Shown piece by piece: positions 17,216-26,689 of a DNA stretch of 48,295 nucleotides. The translations under genes were made by a program, and so were the position numbers. Position 1 is the stretch's first letter. Each line of letters starts with the position of its first letter. Source of the DNA: an uncultured Clostridia bacterium (GTDB lineage: Bacteria > Bacillota > Clostridia > TANB77 > CAG-508); contig CAOMRW010000013.1 in assembly GCA_948485625.1 (NCBI GenBank), forward strand, positions 1 through 48,295. Reading direction: 5' to 3'. A model generated the notes under the pieces. The model had not been told where the DNA came from. It searched no databases and worked only from the letters and a program-made list of their open reading frames with translations.

Positions 17216-19711
17216 TTAGTCGCTTTTTATTTTCACTTTTAACCTAAATCTACTTTTACTATCAACTTCAATCATAATCTCCCCATTTAAATCTGTCCTA
17301 TAGACACTACATCCCACACCATTTAATCGTTCCAAAATTCCATCATTTGGATGACCAAACTTATTATCTTTACCAACACCAATAACAGCAACTCTAGGAC
17401 TAACTATTTTCAAAAATTCCAAAGAAGTAGAAGATTTTGAACCATGATGAGCAACCTTTAAAATATCAGCTCTTAATACACTTATTGCTCCAGAATATAA
17501 ATCTAAAATTTCTTTCTCCGCAATCTCTTCCATATCTCCTGTAAATAACATAGAAAAATGATTATAATGTAAATTGCAAACAATCGAATTATTATTTAAT
17601 GCATTTGTAGTAATTTGTTTTTTATATGGCCATAACACATCAAAAAATATATTTTTCTCTATATGAATCCTATCTCCTGCTACAACTTCACATATCTTCG
17701 TATTTTTTTGTTTAGTTGTTTTTAAAAATCTTTCATAATTTTTTGAATTTTCTATCTGCTTTGATATATACACTTTTCCTACATCAAGTTCTTCTATCAA
17801 ACTAATAATTCCATCAATATGGTCATTATCAAAATGACTAACAATTATAACATCAATACTTGTACATCCCCTATCCAAAATATAGGGAATCAACGTATTT
17901 CTTCCTACATCAAAATCTGAATTTACACTACCTCCACCATCAATTAAAATAGTTTTATTTCTTGGTGTAACTATTAAAGTCGAATCACCTTGTCCAACAT
18001 CTATAAAAAATATATATAATCTTCTAGAATAAATACTTATAATTAAAGTAACAAAAATAAACATTATTAAAAAAACAATAATTTTTTTCACACTTCTTCT
18101 TAATTTTAGCTTTAATAAAGCAATTAAATTTCTTACTCTTATTTGAGTCATATTAGGATTTTTAGAAGACTTAACACTATATACAAATAATAATACTGTA
18201 AAAAACAAATAATAGATTATTATTGAAAATAAACTTGGTGTTGAAATATAAATTTTTGAAAATGGAATCTTACCTATCTTCGAAATATAAACTAGAAATT
18301 TAATTAAAAAATATGTAATATATGAAAATAAATTTGCAAATTGCACATTAATCAAAATCAGAATAATGAATACAAAAGAAAAAATTACAATAGGACCTAT
18401 ACAAAAACTAAGAAGCAAATTAGATATTAAAAAATATGGATTAAAAGTATTCAAATTAGATAAAATAATTGGAAAAATAAAAATCTGGACTGAAATTGAA
18501 ACAGATAAAATTTCTTTTATTTTCTCCAAAGGTTTGTATATTTTGGGCTTTACTTTGTACTTATAAAACTTATTTTTTATCTTTATATCCTTAAAAAGTT
18601 TTAATATACTTTTATTCAAAACAATTATACCAATAGTCCCTATAAAAGATAATTGAAATCCTAGATTCTGAATTATAAAAGGATTATAAATTAAAATTAA
18701 AAATGCTGATATAGACATAGATGTATAAATATCACTCTTTCTATGAATTACTTTTGAAAAAATCATTATTATGCTCATTATTCCCGCTCTTGTAATTGAT
18801 GGAGAAAAATTTGTTATAAACATATAAAATACTAAAATAATAATATTTAAAATATAAGTTTTCCTTTTTCCGATTATGCCATTAAAAATAATACTTATTC
18901 CTAATATAATATATGATACATGCATTCCAGAAACTGCTAGAATATGAGACATACTAGCATTAGAAAAATCCTCTCTTATGTCCTCAGATATATCTATTTT
19001 ATAACCTAAAATTAATCCTAATAAAACAGAAGATGTCTCATGTTCTAAAATCTCTTTAGTATTTTTTATTATTATATCAGAAATATCATTTGATATTTTA
19101 AACATCATATTAGACTTATTTTTACTTAAGACATTTAATCTATCACACTTTATTGTTCCATAAACTTTCAACTGCTTTAAATATTGTGAATAATTAAACC
19201 CCTTATAATTTCTCTGAATTTCTGGTTTTACATATACTCCTAAAATTGAAATCTCATCACCATAATCTAATAATATATCTTTACTTGTTGTTATATAAAA
19301 TCTTATTTTCTTATTATTATATTTTGTTTCCAATTTATATTTATAATAATATTGCTTTTCTTCCTTCTTACTTATGATAACTCCTACAATTTGTATATTT
19401 TCTTTTTTAGAAAAACTTTCATAAATTTCATCATATCCCCTATTTTTACAAATTAAAATCATATTTGAAATTATTGAACTAATTATTAATAATATTAATA
19501 ATTTTGAATTCAAATATATTTTTACATATCTTAAATACCTCTTTAAAGAAAATAACTTAACTCTGCCTAATTTCTTATTATTTAACTTTTTATATAATAC
19601 ATATATTGCAATTACAGGAATATAAAAAGAGACTATACTAATTTTAAAGTATAGTCCCACTATTATACCTATTATATATCCTATAACTGCAACAAAAATT
19701 GGTCTTTTCAA
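17216..19711 (-). CDS. comEC: ComEC/Rec2 DNA-uptake channel protein
   Basis: Polytopic membrane protein that translocates single-stranded DNA in natural transformation. The start is TTG at 19711, six to seven bases after a perfect AGGAGG. 831 aa. The N-terminal part has membrane helices and a soluble domain, then the Competence (ComEC) domain with SMSHILAVSGMHVSYIILG. The C-terminal metallo-beta-lactamase domain has VGQGDSTLI, SHFDNDHIDG, LFTGDMEE and VAHHGSKSS. Length and domain order are normal. No comEA or other competence genes are in the window. Confidence 0.95.
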   Translation of the reverse strand: MKRPIFVAVIGYIIGIIVGLYFKISIVSFYIPVIAIYVLYKKLNNKKLGRVKLFSLKRYLRYVKIYLNSKLLILLIISSIISNMILICKNRGYDEIYESFSKKENIQIVGVIISKKEEKQYYYKYKLETKYNNKKIRFYITTSKDILLDYGDEISILGVYVKPEIQRNYKGFNYSQYLKQLKVYGTIKCDRLNVLSKNKSNMMFKISNDISDIIIKNTKEILEHETSSVLLGLILGYKIDISEDIREDFSNASMSHILAVSGMHVSYIILGISIIFNGIIGKRKTYILNIIILVFYMFITNFSPSITRAGIMSIIMIFSKVIHRKSDIYTSMSISAFLILIYNPFIIQNLGFQLSFIGTIGIIVLNKSILKLFKDIKIKNKFYKYKVKPKIYKPLEKIKEILSVSISVQIFIFPIILSNLNTFNPYFLISNLLLSFCIGPIVIFSFVFIILILINVQFANLFSYITYFLIKFLVYISKIGKIPFSKIYISTPSLFSIIIYYLFFTVLLFVYSVKSSKNPNMTQIRVRNLIALLKLKLRRSVKKIIVFLIMFIFVTLIISIYSRRLYIFFIDVGQGDSTLIVTPRNKTILIDGGGSVNSDFDVGRNTLIPYILDRGCTSIDVIIVSHFDNDHIDGIISLIEELDVGKVYISKQIENSKNYERFLKTTKQKNTKICEVVAGDRIHIEKNIFFDVLWPYKKQITTNALNNNSIVCNLHYNHFSMLFTGDMEEIAEKEILDLYSGAISVLRADILKVAHHGSKSSTSLEFLKIVSPRVAVIGVGKDNKFGHPNDGILERLNGVGCSVYRTDLNGEIMIEVDSKSRFRLKVKIKSD

Positions 19712-19749
19712 AATTGCCTCCTATATGTTGCTATATTTTTATTAATATC

Positions 19750-21120
19750 TTATAACACTCTTCTTGCTCCAACATAATTTTTCTTATAATATCCACTTGA
19801 AAGAGTATCTGTTCTTACACCTTGTTTTGAATTTGCAGCATGTATAAATGTATTTCCCCCAATATATATTCCTACATGATTTATACCAGATTTTCCAAAC
19901 ATAACTAAATCACCTGGTTGTAAATTAGTTACTGATGTACCATTACTATATTGTGCTGCTGCTGTTCTATTTAAGCTAACGCCAAAATTCTTGTATACAT
20001 ATTGAGTAAATCCTGAACAATCAAATCCCTTTGTTGTTGTTCCACCATATACATATTTACAACCTAAAAATTGTTTTGCATATGATACAACTGAACTACC
20101 TGTTCCAGATTGAGTTCCTGCTGAAGTATTTACTGTTGATTGTGTATTTGTTTTTGGTGTTTCTTTACTACTTTGTACTTGAGTAGTATTTGTTCTTGTA
20201 GTTGTTGAACTTCTTGTTGTTTCTTGCTTTGTTGATGATAATAAATTATCTGCTATATAACCTTTTTTCCCTTTTACTTCTACATAGCTCCATCCATTTT
20301 CTGTCGAAAATACTTTAACTTCAGTATTTATTGATAATTGTGTAATTGCTTTTGAAGTTTTATCAGCTTTTTCTCTCATATTTATTGTTTGTGAATTCAC
20401 ATACATTGTTTTTGCTGAATTTGTGATATTAGCTGTATTCATTGCACTTGTATCTTGATCTTTGCTATCAGTTGTTGTAGCTTTATCAGGAACTGTTGGT
20501 GTATTATTTTGTACATTTTCTTGTATTATAGATAATTTTTCAGCTCTTATCCATCCTTCTTTACCATCTTGTGTTTTTATTTTTGTCCAATCATTTAAGA
20601 TTTCTGTAACTTCAACTTCCGTATCCTTACCTATTTCATCTAATTCTATTGAACTTATTAATGGTATTATTTTTAATTTTATATTTTCTGATAATTTATA
20701 TTTTCCTTTTTGAATAGACTTTTCTTCAACTGGTTCTATATTTGTTTCAACAGTATTATTTTGTTCAGCCATATTTTCTTCAGTTGTATTTGGAGTTGTC
20801 TCTGTAGGTTTTGTACTATTATCTTCTGTTTTATTTTCTTCTTTATTATCTACTTGAATCAAATCATTTCTTATATAGCCTGTTATTCTTTTATATTTTA
20901 CTTTATACCATTGTTCAGCTTGTTCTAAAATTTCAACTTCTTCTCCCAATGATGCTAGCTCTAATACTTTAGAGTCCGTATTTGGTTGTTCTCTAAGTTT
21001 TGCTGTTTCAACTATAATTTTTCCTGTATTTGCAGCAAAGCTTATATTTATAAAAAGCAAACTTGCTAGAGCAATAGCAGCCATAAATATTATGCTCTTT
21101 ATGTTCATTTTAACTTTCAT
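19750..21120 (-). CDS. SH3-domain NlpC/P60 peptidoglycan endopeptidase
   Basis: Secreted cell-wall hydrolase cutting peptide stems. The ATG at 21120 follows GAGGAG; an upstream in-frame ATG at 21135 has no site. About 456 aa: a signal peptide ending near NISFAA, bacterial SH3 domains at the N-terminus, middle (KLKIIPLISSIEL...) and before the catalytic domain (NMREKADKTSKAITQL), a Ser/Thr-rich linker, and NlpC/P60. The catalytic Cys is in GFDCSGF (about 367) and the His in GINHVGIYIG, with a third polar residue at FIHAANS. It lies next to comEC but is separated by 38 bp. Confidence 0.93.
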   Translation of the reverse strand: MKVKMNIKSIIFMAAIALASLLFINISFAANTGKIIVETAKLREQPNTDSKVLELASLGEEVEILEQAEQWYKVKYKRITGYIRNDLIQVDNKEENKTEDNSTKPTETTPNTTEENMAEQNNTVETNIEPVEEKSIQKGKYKLSENIKLKIIPLISSIELDEIGKDTEVEVTEILNDWTKIKTQDGKEGWIRAEKLSIIQENVQNNTPTVPDKATTTDSKDQDTSAMNTANITNSAKTMYVNSQTINMREKADKTSKAITQLSINTEVKVFSTENGWSYVEVKGKKGYIADNLLSSTKQETTRSSTTTRTNTTQVQSSKETPKTNTQSTVNTSAGTQSGTGSSVVSYAKQFLGCKYVYGGTTTKGFDCSGFTQYVYKNFGVSLNRTAAAQYSNGTSVTNLQPGDLVMFGKSGINHVGIYIGGNTFIHAANSKQGVRTDTLSSGYYKKNYVGARRVL

Positions 21121-21280
21121 TTTCTTACTCCTCATATTATTATATTAAATCCTGCACAATTTCGTTTCACAGTATATAATTTTTTATCTTATTTGTCAAG
21201 TTTTAAAAAAAGTGCGAAAAATAGACGGAATTTTCCATCTATTCTTCTTTTGTATGTTTTATTAACTTTTCCTTACTTTT

Positions 21281-22207
21281 TTAAATATTTTTATCAATAG
21301 CAGGTAATAATTGTTTCTTTCTAGAAACAACACCCTCTAAAAATGCTCTATTATTTACTAATGTTTTGTCAAAAGCTTTTTCAACAACATCTGCTTTTGA
21401 ACCTAAAGCAATTATTTCTGAATTACTATTTAATATATCTGTTATTGCAAAAACAAATAAACTTAAATTTTCACTTTCAATCTTAGCATTTATTACTTCT
21501 TCTAATTTTTCTTGTCTTTTTAATACCTCTTCTATACTTACTGTATTTACTTGTGCTATTACAAATTTTATACCATCTTTATTTAAACTCTTTGCATCTA
21601 AATTAATCAATTGTTCTTCTGAAAAGTCATCTAAATCTGTCCCTGCTTTTAACATTTCTAATCCATATTCTTCTATATTAATATTTGCAATTTTTCCTAA
21701 TTCTTCTAATGCTTTTTTATCATGTTCAGTTGTTGTTGGTGATTTTAATAGTAAAGTATCTGATATTATGCTACTGGCCATTAATATAGCTTCTGTTCTT
21801 TCTATTTCATGTCCAAATTGCTTAAATTCTTCAAATAATATTGTTGATGTACATCCATATGGTTTTGCATTATAATATAATGGTTCTGATGTTTCAAAAT
21901 TTGCAATTCTATGATGATCTGTAACTCCCAATATTTTTGCATTTTCTATTCCATCTACACTTTGATTAAATTCATTATGATCTACTAATAATACACCTTG
22001 TCCAGGTTCTATTTTTTCTATTAATTCTGGTTCTTCAATTCCTAAATAATCTAACACATATTGTGTTTCCTTATTTATATTTCCTAATCTAACTGCTTTT
22101 GTATTTTCCCATCCATTTTTTTTATCTAAAATTTCATGAACAAGACTTGAGCAAATTGAATCTGTGTCTGGATTTTTATGTCCAAATATTAAAACTTTTT
22201 CTTCCAT
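21281..22207 (-). CDS. ppaC: Manganese-dependent inorganic pyrophosphatase (family II)
   Basis: Hydrolyses pyrophosphate, pulling biosynthetic reactions forward. The ATG at 22207 follows AAGGGAG by nine bases. 308 aa, the usual family II length. DHH-family metal motifs are visible: FGHKNPDTDS (H10, D14, D16), LLVDHNEF and VTDHHRIAN. The DHHA2 C-terminal domain ends in SRKKQLLPAI, with the conserved SRKKQ. No CBS or DRTGG regulatory insert is present. Confidence 0.96.
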   Translation of the reverse strand: MEEKVLIFGHKNPDTDSICSSLVHEILDKKNGWENTKAVRLGNINKETQYVLDYLGIEEPELIEKIEPGQGVLLVDHNEFNQSVDGIENAKILGVTDHHRIANFETSEPLYYNAKPYGCTSTILFEEFKQFGHEIERTEAILMASSIISDTLLLKSPTTTEHDKKALEELGKIANINIEEYGLEMLKAGTDLDDFSEEQLINLDAKSLNKDGIKFVIAQVNTVSIEEVLKRQEKLEEVINAKIESENLSLFVFAITDILNSNSEIIALGSKADVVEKAFDKTLVNNRAFLEGVVSRKKQLLPAIDKNI

Positions 22208-22284
22208 TTTTGTTTCTCCCTTCATTTTTATACACTTTTAAAATTATTTTTTAGTTGTTGTTTAACTTTTTTATTGGTTTATTT

Positions 22285-22395
22285 TTATTTGCTAATAACT
22301 ATAACTAAATCTATAATTAAGGCAAACATAATGATAGTCATTCCAATTAAATAACAAAATAATATGTATATAATTCTAATTAATAAATCTATCAT
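22285..22395 (-). CDS. 36-aa hydrophobic peptide
   Basis: A short frame preceded by AAGGAAG eight bases before ATG encodes an almost wholly hydrophobic peptide (MIDLLIRIIYILFCYLIGMT...LVIVISK), a likely single transmembrane helix. It is in the gap between hslO and ppaC. The evidence is only the RBS and composition, so this may be fortuitous in A+T-rich DNA. Confidence 0.4.
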   Translation of the reverse strand: MIDLLIRIIYILFCYLIGMTIIMFALIIDLVIVISK

Positions 22396-22500
22396 ACATA
22401 TCACTTCCTTTATGGAAGCAAACCACATCTGTTTATTCTCATTTCCTATGTTGTCTACTATACAACATTTTATTTATAAAAACAAGCAAACATTTTAATT

Positions 22501-23394
22501 TTATTCTTTATTTTTTTCTTTTTCACTTAAAATTTCTTCTAATTCATCTTTAGAAAACTCATACTTTTTATTACAAAAATGACAAATTAATTCTGCTTTC
22601 TTATCTTCATCTATCATTTCTTTTAGAACTGTTTTATCTAATGTAGCCAATCCATCTGCCATATGTTCTTTTGAACAATCGCACTCATATATTGGTGTAA
22701 TATTTTCTTCTATTATCTGAACATTATCATCACCAGTTACTTTTTTTGCTATATCAATCAAGCTTAAATTCTCATCTAACATTCTAGAAATAGCACCTGC
22801 TTTAAAAATCGATTGTTCTACTTTTGATATTTCATCGATTGTTGCATCTGGCATTGGGGTTATAATATATCCTCCAGATGATTTTACTCCATTTTTATCC
22901 ACTAAAACTCCTAAAGCAACTGCTGTGTTTTTTTGTTCTGATTTAGCAAAATACTCTGCAAAATCTTCTGCTATTTCTCCAGAAATTAATGGACATATTC
23001 CTACATATGGTTCTTTAAGCCCTATATCTTTTATAACATTTATAAAACCTGCATTTCCCACTGCTCCACCTACATCTAGCTTTCCAATATCATTTAATGG
23101 TATATCAACTATTGGGTTTGCAACATATCCTTTAACTCTTGGAAAATTATCTGAAGTTACAAGCATTGTTCCTAAAGGTCCATTACCTTTTACTTGAACA
23201 GTCAACTTATTCTTTTCACCTTTCATTTCATTTCCCATTATTGCAGATATTGTTAGCAATCTTCCAAATGCTGCTGTTGCAACTGGACTTAAATCATGTA
23301 AATTCCTTGCCTTTTCTACAAGTTTTGTTGTATCTGCACATATTACTGATATTTTTCCTTGATGTGCTAAAAATTTTACTATTTTGTCTTGCAT
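22501..23394 (-). CDS. hslO: Hsp33 redox-regulated chaperone
   Basis: Holdase activated by oxidative unfolding. 297 aa, the family length. The C-terminal zinc site is C238-x-C240 (YECDCSKEH) and C271-x-x-C274 (ICHFCNKK), both pairs intact. Conserved N-terminal features include TVQVKGNGPLGTMLV and GGYIITPMPDA. In an anaerobe this fits a role in oxygen stress. Confidence 0.96.
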   Translation of the reverse strand: MQDKIVKFLAHQGKISVICADTTKLVEKARNLHDLSPVATAAFGRLLTISAIMGNEMKGEKNKLTVQVKGNGPLGTMLVTSDNFPRVKGYVANPIVDIPLNDIGKLDVGGAVGNAGFINVIKDIGLKEPYVGICPLISGEIAEDFAEYFAKSEQKNTAVALGVLVDKNGVKSSGGYIITPMPDATIDEISKVEQSIFKAGAISRMLDENLSLIDIAKKVTGDDNVQIIEENITPIYECDCSKEHMADGLATLDKTVLKEMIDEDKKAELICHFCNKKYEFSKDELEEILSEKEKNKE

Positions 23395-23467
23395 TTTTAT
23401 CTCTCCTAACTGTATGGATTATATCATATGAAATATAAAAAGTCTATTAAATAATTAAATTTGATAC

Positions 23468-23582
23468 AAAAGAAAAGGGACTATGGTGGTGATAGGGGGC
23501 CAGGTCTTAAATCCCCATTTTTTATACAAAAATGGGGATTTAAGACCTGGCCCCCTATCACCACCATAGTCCCTTTTCTTTA
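23468..23582. repeat. Long palindromic intergenic repeat, copy 3
   Basis: Core palindrome 23487-23563 shared with copies 1 and 2. The outer stem AAAGAAAAGGGACTATGG pairs perfectly with CCATAGTCCCTTTTCTTT, giving uninterrupted arms of more than 50 bp. It abuts the stop of the tagO-rubredoxin gene and precedes hslO, so it probably terminates the former. The outer stem differs from those of the other copies, yet stays complementary. Confidence 0.88.
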
Positions 23583-24815
23583 ATCATGTATTTGAAACAT
23601 ATCTTTTCCTTCACCACAAACAGGGCAAGTCCAATCATCTGGCAAATCACCAAACTTTGTTCCTTTCTCTATACCATCCTTTTCATTACCAAACTTAGGA
23701 TTATATATATATTTACATTGTGTACATTCATACTGTTCATTTCCAGTTTTATCCTCTGAAAAATTATTAAATCCAGCAGCAACAGCAACAATCACAATTA
23801 GTAAAAATGATAATGCTTTCCAAATTCCACTATCACATAATATAACTGCAAAAATTCCAAAAATTGCACTTATACCATATAAAATCAAAACTGCTTGTTT
23901 TTGGCTAAATCCTCTTGACACTAATCTATGATGTAAATGCCCTTTATCTGCTCTAAAAACTGCTTTTATGGATTTTCCTTTTATCAATCTTCTAATAATC
24001 GCCCAAACAGTATCAAATATAGGAAGTCCTAAAACAATTAAGGGCAAAACAATTACAGCAGCTGTATAAGTTTTAGCAGAGCCTAATATTGAAATAACTG
24101 CCAAAGAAAAACCTAAAAAATTCGAACCAGTATCACCTATAAAAGTTTTAGCTGGTGTAAAGTTAAATGGTAAAAACCCTACTAATGCCCCAGCAAGTGC
24201 TGTTATTAAAACAATTGATATTAATGACGAACCATTTAATACAAATATTACTAATAAAGATATTGCAGATATTACTGATATTCCTGAAGATAAACCGTCT
24301 AATCCATCTATTAAATTAATCGCATTTGTTACAATTATTATCCATGCCATTGTTAATAATACTGAAGTAATTTCATGTATTTGTGGAAGATTTATAAATG
24401 GAAGAGTTATTCCATCAATTCTAATTCCAGCAATTACAATACATAAAGCTCCTAATAGTTGTCCCATCAATTTTGTTATTGGTCTTATTGTCTTTATATC
24501 ATCTACAATACAAATAATTGATATTATTAATATCCCAACTAAAAAACCTAATAACTTTTTCCAATACTCTTGAAAACCAAATAAATTAATTGTATTTTCC
24601 ATACTCATTACAATTAATAAATATATTGTTGAGACAAGAAAACCTAAAATTACAGCAGGTCCACCAAATTTAGGCATTGCTCTCCTATGCGCTCTTCTAC
24701 CTTCTTTTTCCTCACTTACAGCTCCTACTTTTTTTGCAAGTTTTATTGTATATGGTGTAGTTACAAATGTAACTACAAATGCAAGTATAAATGCTATTGC
24801 TATATTTCCCCACAT
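23580..24815 (-). CDS. tagO: TagO/WecA-type undecaprenyl-phosphate GlcNAc-1-phosphate transferase fused to rubredoxin
   Basis: Integral membrane enzyme starting wall teichoic acid or related glycopolymers by moving GlcNAc-1-P to undecaprenyl phosphate. Family motifs: RRAHRRAMPKFGG, VDDIKTIRP, NAINLIDGLDGLSSG, FIGDTGSNFLG and KGHLHHRLVSRGFS (HxHH type, WecA/TagO rather than MraY). About ten helices end near residue 345. A hydrophilic joint then leads to a complete rubredoxin domain at about 362-411, with C364-x2-C367 and C397-x2-C400 and the usual YECTQCKYIYNP and LPDDWTCPVCG. The fusion is in one frame with no internal stop. The rubredoxin would face the cytoplasm if the topology is as usual; its role is unknown. 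Confidence 0.92.
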   Translation of the reverse strand: MWGNIAIAFILAFVVTFVTTPYTIKLAKKVGAVSEEKEGRRAHRRAMPKFGGPAVILGFLVSTIYLLIVMSMENTINLFGFQEYWKKLLGFLVGILIISIICIVDDIKTIRPITKLMGQLLGALCIVIAGIRIDGITLPFINLPQIHEITSVLLTMAWIIIVTNAINLIDGLDGLSSGISVISAISLLVIFVLNGSSLISIVLITALAGALVGFLPFNFTPAKTFIGDTGSNFLGFSLAVISILGSAKTYTAAVIVLPLIVLGLPIFDTVWAIIRRLIKGKSIKAVFRADKGHLHHRLVSRGFSQKQAVLILYGISAIFGIFAVILCDSGIWKALSFLLIVIVAVAAGFNNFSEDKTGNEQYECTQCKYIYNPKFGNEKDGIEKGTKFGDLPDDWTCPVCGEGKDMFQIHD

Positions 24816-24886
24816 ATTTATATATCCTTTCTAAGTATCAAAAGTACTTTAAAAAGATTAATACCTTTCAAAAAATACTTCTAATT

Positions 24887-25333
24887 TTATTTCATATTCT
24901 CATTTTCTATTTCTCTTACCATTTTCAATCTTTCTTCATATCTCCCAGCTTTAAATTCTGTTCCTAACCAATTTCTAATAATACAAATAGCATCATTTGT
25001 AGACAGATAATCTCCACCCAATGTTATTACATTTATATCATCATCTGCTTTTGCAAATTTAGCTGACTCTTCACTAAATATTGAAGAAGCTCTTACTCCT
25101 TTGAACTTATTAGCAACTACAGTCATTCCATATCCTGATCTACATACTAATATTCCTGAATCACATTCCTTACTTTGAATTGCTTTTGCTACCTTTTTAG
25201 CATATATTGGATAATCAGTTCTCTCTTCACTATCAGTTCCAAAATCTTTGTATTCTATTCCTTTTTCCTCAAAATATTTTTTTATTTCTTCTTTTAATTT
25301 ATATCCTCCATGATCTGCTCCTATCGCTATCAT
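24887..25333 (-). CDS. rpiB: Ribose-5-phosphate isomerase B
   Basis: Interconverts ribose-5-phosphate and ribulose-5-phosphate. The ATG at 25333 lies eight bases after GAGGAG; an in-frame GTG at 25342 overlaps the site's spacer. About 148 aa, the RpiB length. Motifs: GADHGGYKLKE at the start, and C64 in GILVCRSGYGMTVVANK. The usual VCGTGIGM is here VCRSGYGM; that loop variant also occurs in sugar isomerases of the LacAB/RpiB family, so a related hexose-6-phosphate specificity is possible. Located upstream of tagO-rubredoxin. Confidence 0.88.
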   Translation of the reverse strand: MIAIGADHGGYKLKEEIKKYFEEKGIEYKDFGTDSEERTDYPIYAKKVAKAIQSKECDSGILVCRSGYGMTVVANKFKGVRASSIFSEESAKFAKADDDINVITLGGDYLSTNDAICIIRNWLGTEFKAGRYEERLKMVREIENENMK

Positions 25334-25646
25334 TTGTATCACTCCTCTTACTTTTTTGTATACTATATCATATAAAGTCTAAAAAGTCTACCAAATAAGG
25401 AAAACTTTCCACTTTCTATTATTACTTTATTCAATTTAGACTAAAACTCATTCATTAAAAGTACTTGCACTTATATAATCTCATTATATCAAAAAGGCTA
25501 TTACTTTTTTTGAAAAATATAAAAGTTATTTCTAATGTCTAATATTTAAAGTATAAATTTGTCGAGATGATTATACTATAAATTTTAAAAAGTAGCAAAT
25601 CATTTGACTTGCTACTTTTATTAGTCATAGAGCATTTTTGCTTTTA
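25334..25646. other. Intergenic region, no gene seen
   Basis: A+T-rich spacer between rpiB and the alpha/beta hydrolase (both minus). It contains one terminator near 25600 and otherwise nothing I can name. Confidence 0.6.
25587..25619 (-). terminator. Terminator of the alpha/beta hydrolase gene
   Basis: AAAAGTAGCAA (25588-25598) pairs with TTGCTACTTTT (25609-25619). Read on the minus strand, the stem ends in a T-run about 30 bp after the hydrolase stop codon. Confidence 0.75.
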
Positions 25647-26564
25647 CTATTCGACTGATAATTGAATATCTTGATATAATTTGTTATTTTTTATTTCTGG
25701 ACTATCTCCAATAAATGCTTTTTCTGCTTCTTCATCTCCTTGTAATTGCCACATAAACCAAGCTGTTACATATCCATCTGCTGAATATAACATTTGTCCA
25801 TGTTCTGCTCCAATTCTTCTTAGCATTACCTTTGATGATGCTATTTTATTATACATTTCAATCATTTTTTCGATAGGAATTACTGCTTGTGTTTCAAATT
25901 CTCCATTGTTTCCTGCTATCATCAATGTTGGTATATTTATTTTAGTTAAATCATATTTCCATCCAAATTGATATGCAGTTTCTTCATGTGTTGGAGATAA
26001 AGCTAGTGCTGTTTTGTATTTGTTCTTATGCTCCATAATAGAAATTGCTGTAAGCACTCCTGCTCCACCTTGTGAATGTCCTGTTATACCTATGTTATCT
26101 AAATCTAATTTGCCATAAAAAATACTGTTACGATTACTATTTTCAGATATAATTAAATCCATTGTTTCATCAGCAGACTTTCCAAATCCTGTACTAGCAT
26201 CATCATTACCAATAACCACAAATCCCCAAGAAGCTAAATGTTTGAATAATGCTTTATATTTTTTAGGCGAAACTCCAGTACCATTTAATATAACTACTAC
26301 AGGATATTCTTTATCGCTATTCTTTAATTCTTCTGGATAATAAATGTAATATTTTTTTGTTATTTCTGTTCCATCCTTTTTTATGTTCTTAACTTTATAA
26401 TCCCCCATTGCTAAATATTTAGTTTCAATATCTCCACCTGTTTTTACTTCCTTAGTATAGTTATTGGGTACCATTGGTATAAATGATATTATGACTAAAA
26501 GTACAATAACTAATACAATAGGTATTAAAATTATTATTCCAATTATCTTTAACAGCTTTTTCAT
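25647..26564 (-). CDS. Membrane-anchored alpha/beta hydrolase
   Basis: 305 aa. An N-terminal hydrophobic helix (about 5-30) anchors or exports the protein. The hydrolase domain shows VVILNGTG, an oxyanion-type strand, and the nucleophile elbow ITGHSQGG with serine at about 168. A later HGQML supplies the probable catalytic His. It resembles the dienelactone-hydrolase/chlorophyllase-like (PET-hydrolase fold) group; the substrate is unknown. Divergent from a TetR-type regulator, which probably controls it. SD AAGGAGG before ATG. Confidence 0.82.
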   Translation of the reverse strand: MKKLLKIIGIIILIPIVLVIVLLVIISFIPMVPNNYTKEVKTGGDIETKYLAMGDYKVKNIKKDGTEITKKYYIYYPEELKNSDKEYPVVVILNGTGVSPKKYKALFKHLASWGFVVIGNDDASTGFGKSADETMDLIISENSNRNSIFYGKLDLDNIGITGHSQGGAGVLTAISIMEHKNKYKTALALSPTHEETAYQFGWKYDLTKINIPTLMIAGNNGEFETQAVIPIEKMIEMYNKIASSKVMLRRIGAEHGQMLYSADGYVTAWFMWQLQGDEEAEKAFIGDSPEIKNNKLYQDIQLSVE

Positions 26565-26595
26565 CTATATTCCTCCTTGACTTAATATAAAAGCA

Positions 26596-26637
26596 ATGTT
26601 ATATTTGTAACATCTATATTATACAGTATAAATGTTA
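26596..26637. promoter_or_regulatory. Candidate operator between hydrolase and TetR genes
   Basis: Inverted repeat ATGTTA (26596-26601), six bases, TAACAT (26608-26613), with a further ATGTTA half-site at 26632-26637. Its place in the 125-bp divergent gap next to a TetR gene suggests an operator; this is inferred from position only. Confidence 0.45.
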
Positions 26638-26689
26638 TTTATACAATACTAAAACTTGCAAGTGTTAGAAAGGAATAGGTTTTATAACA

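Noticed and set aside
21366..21875. Plus-strand open frame antisense to ppaC
   Set aside because: Shadow of the pyrophosphatase gene in A+T-rich DNA.
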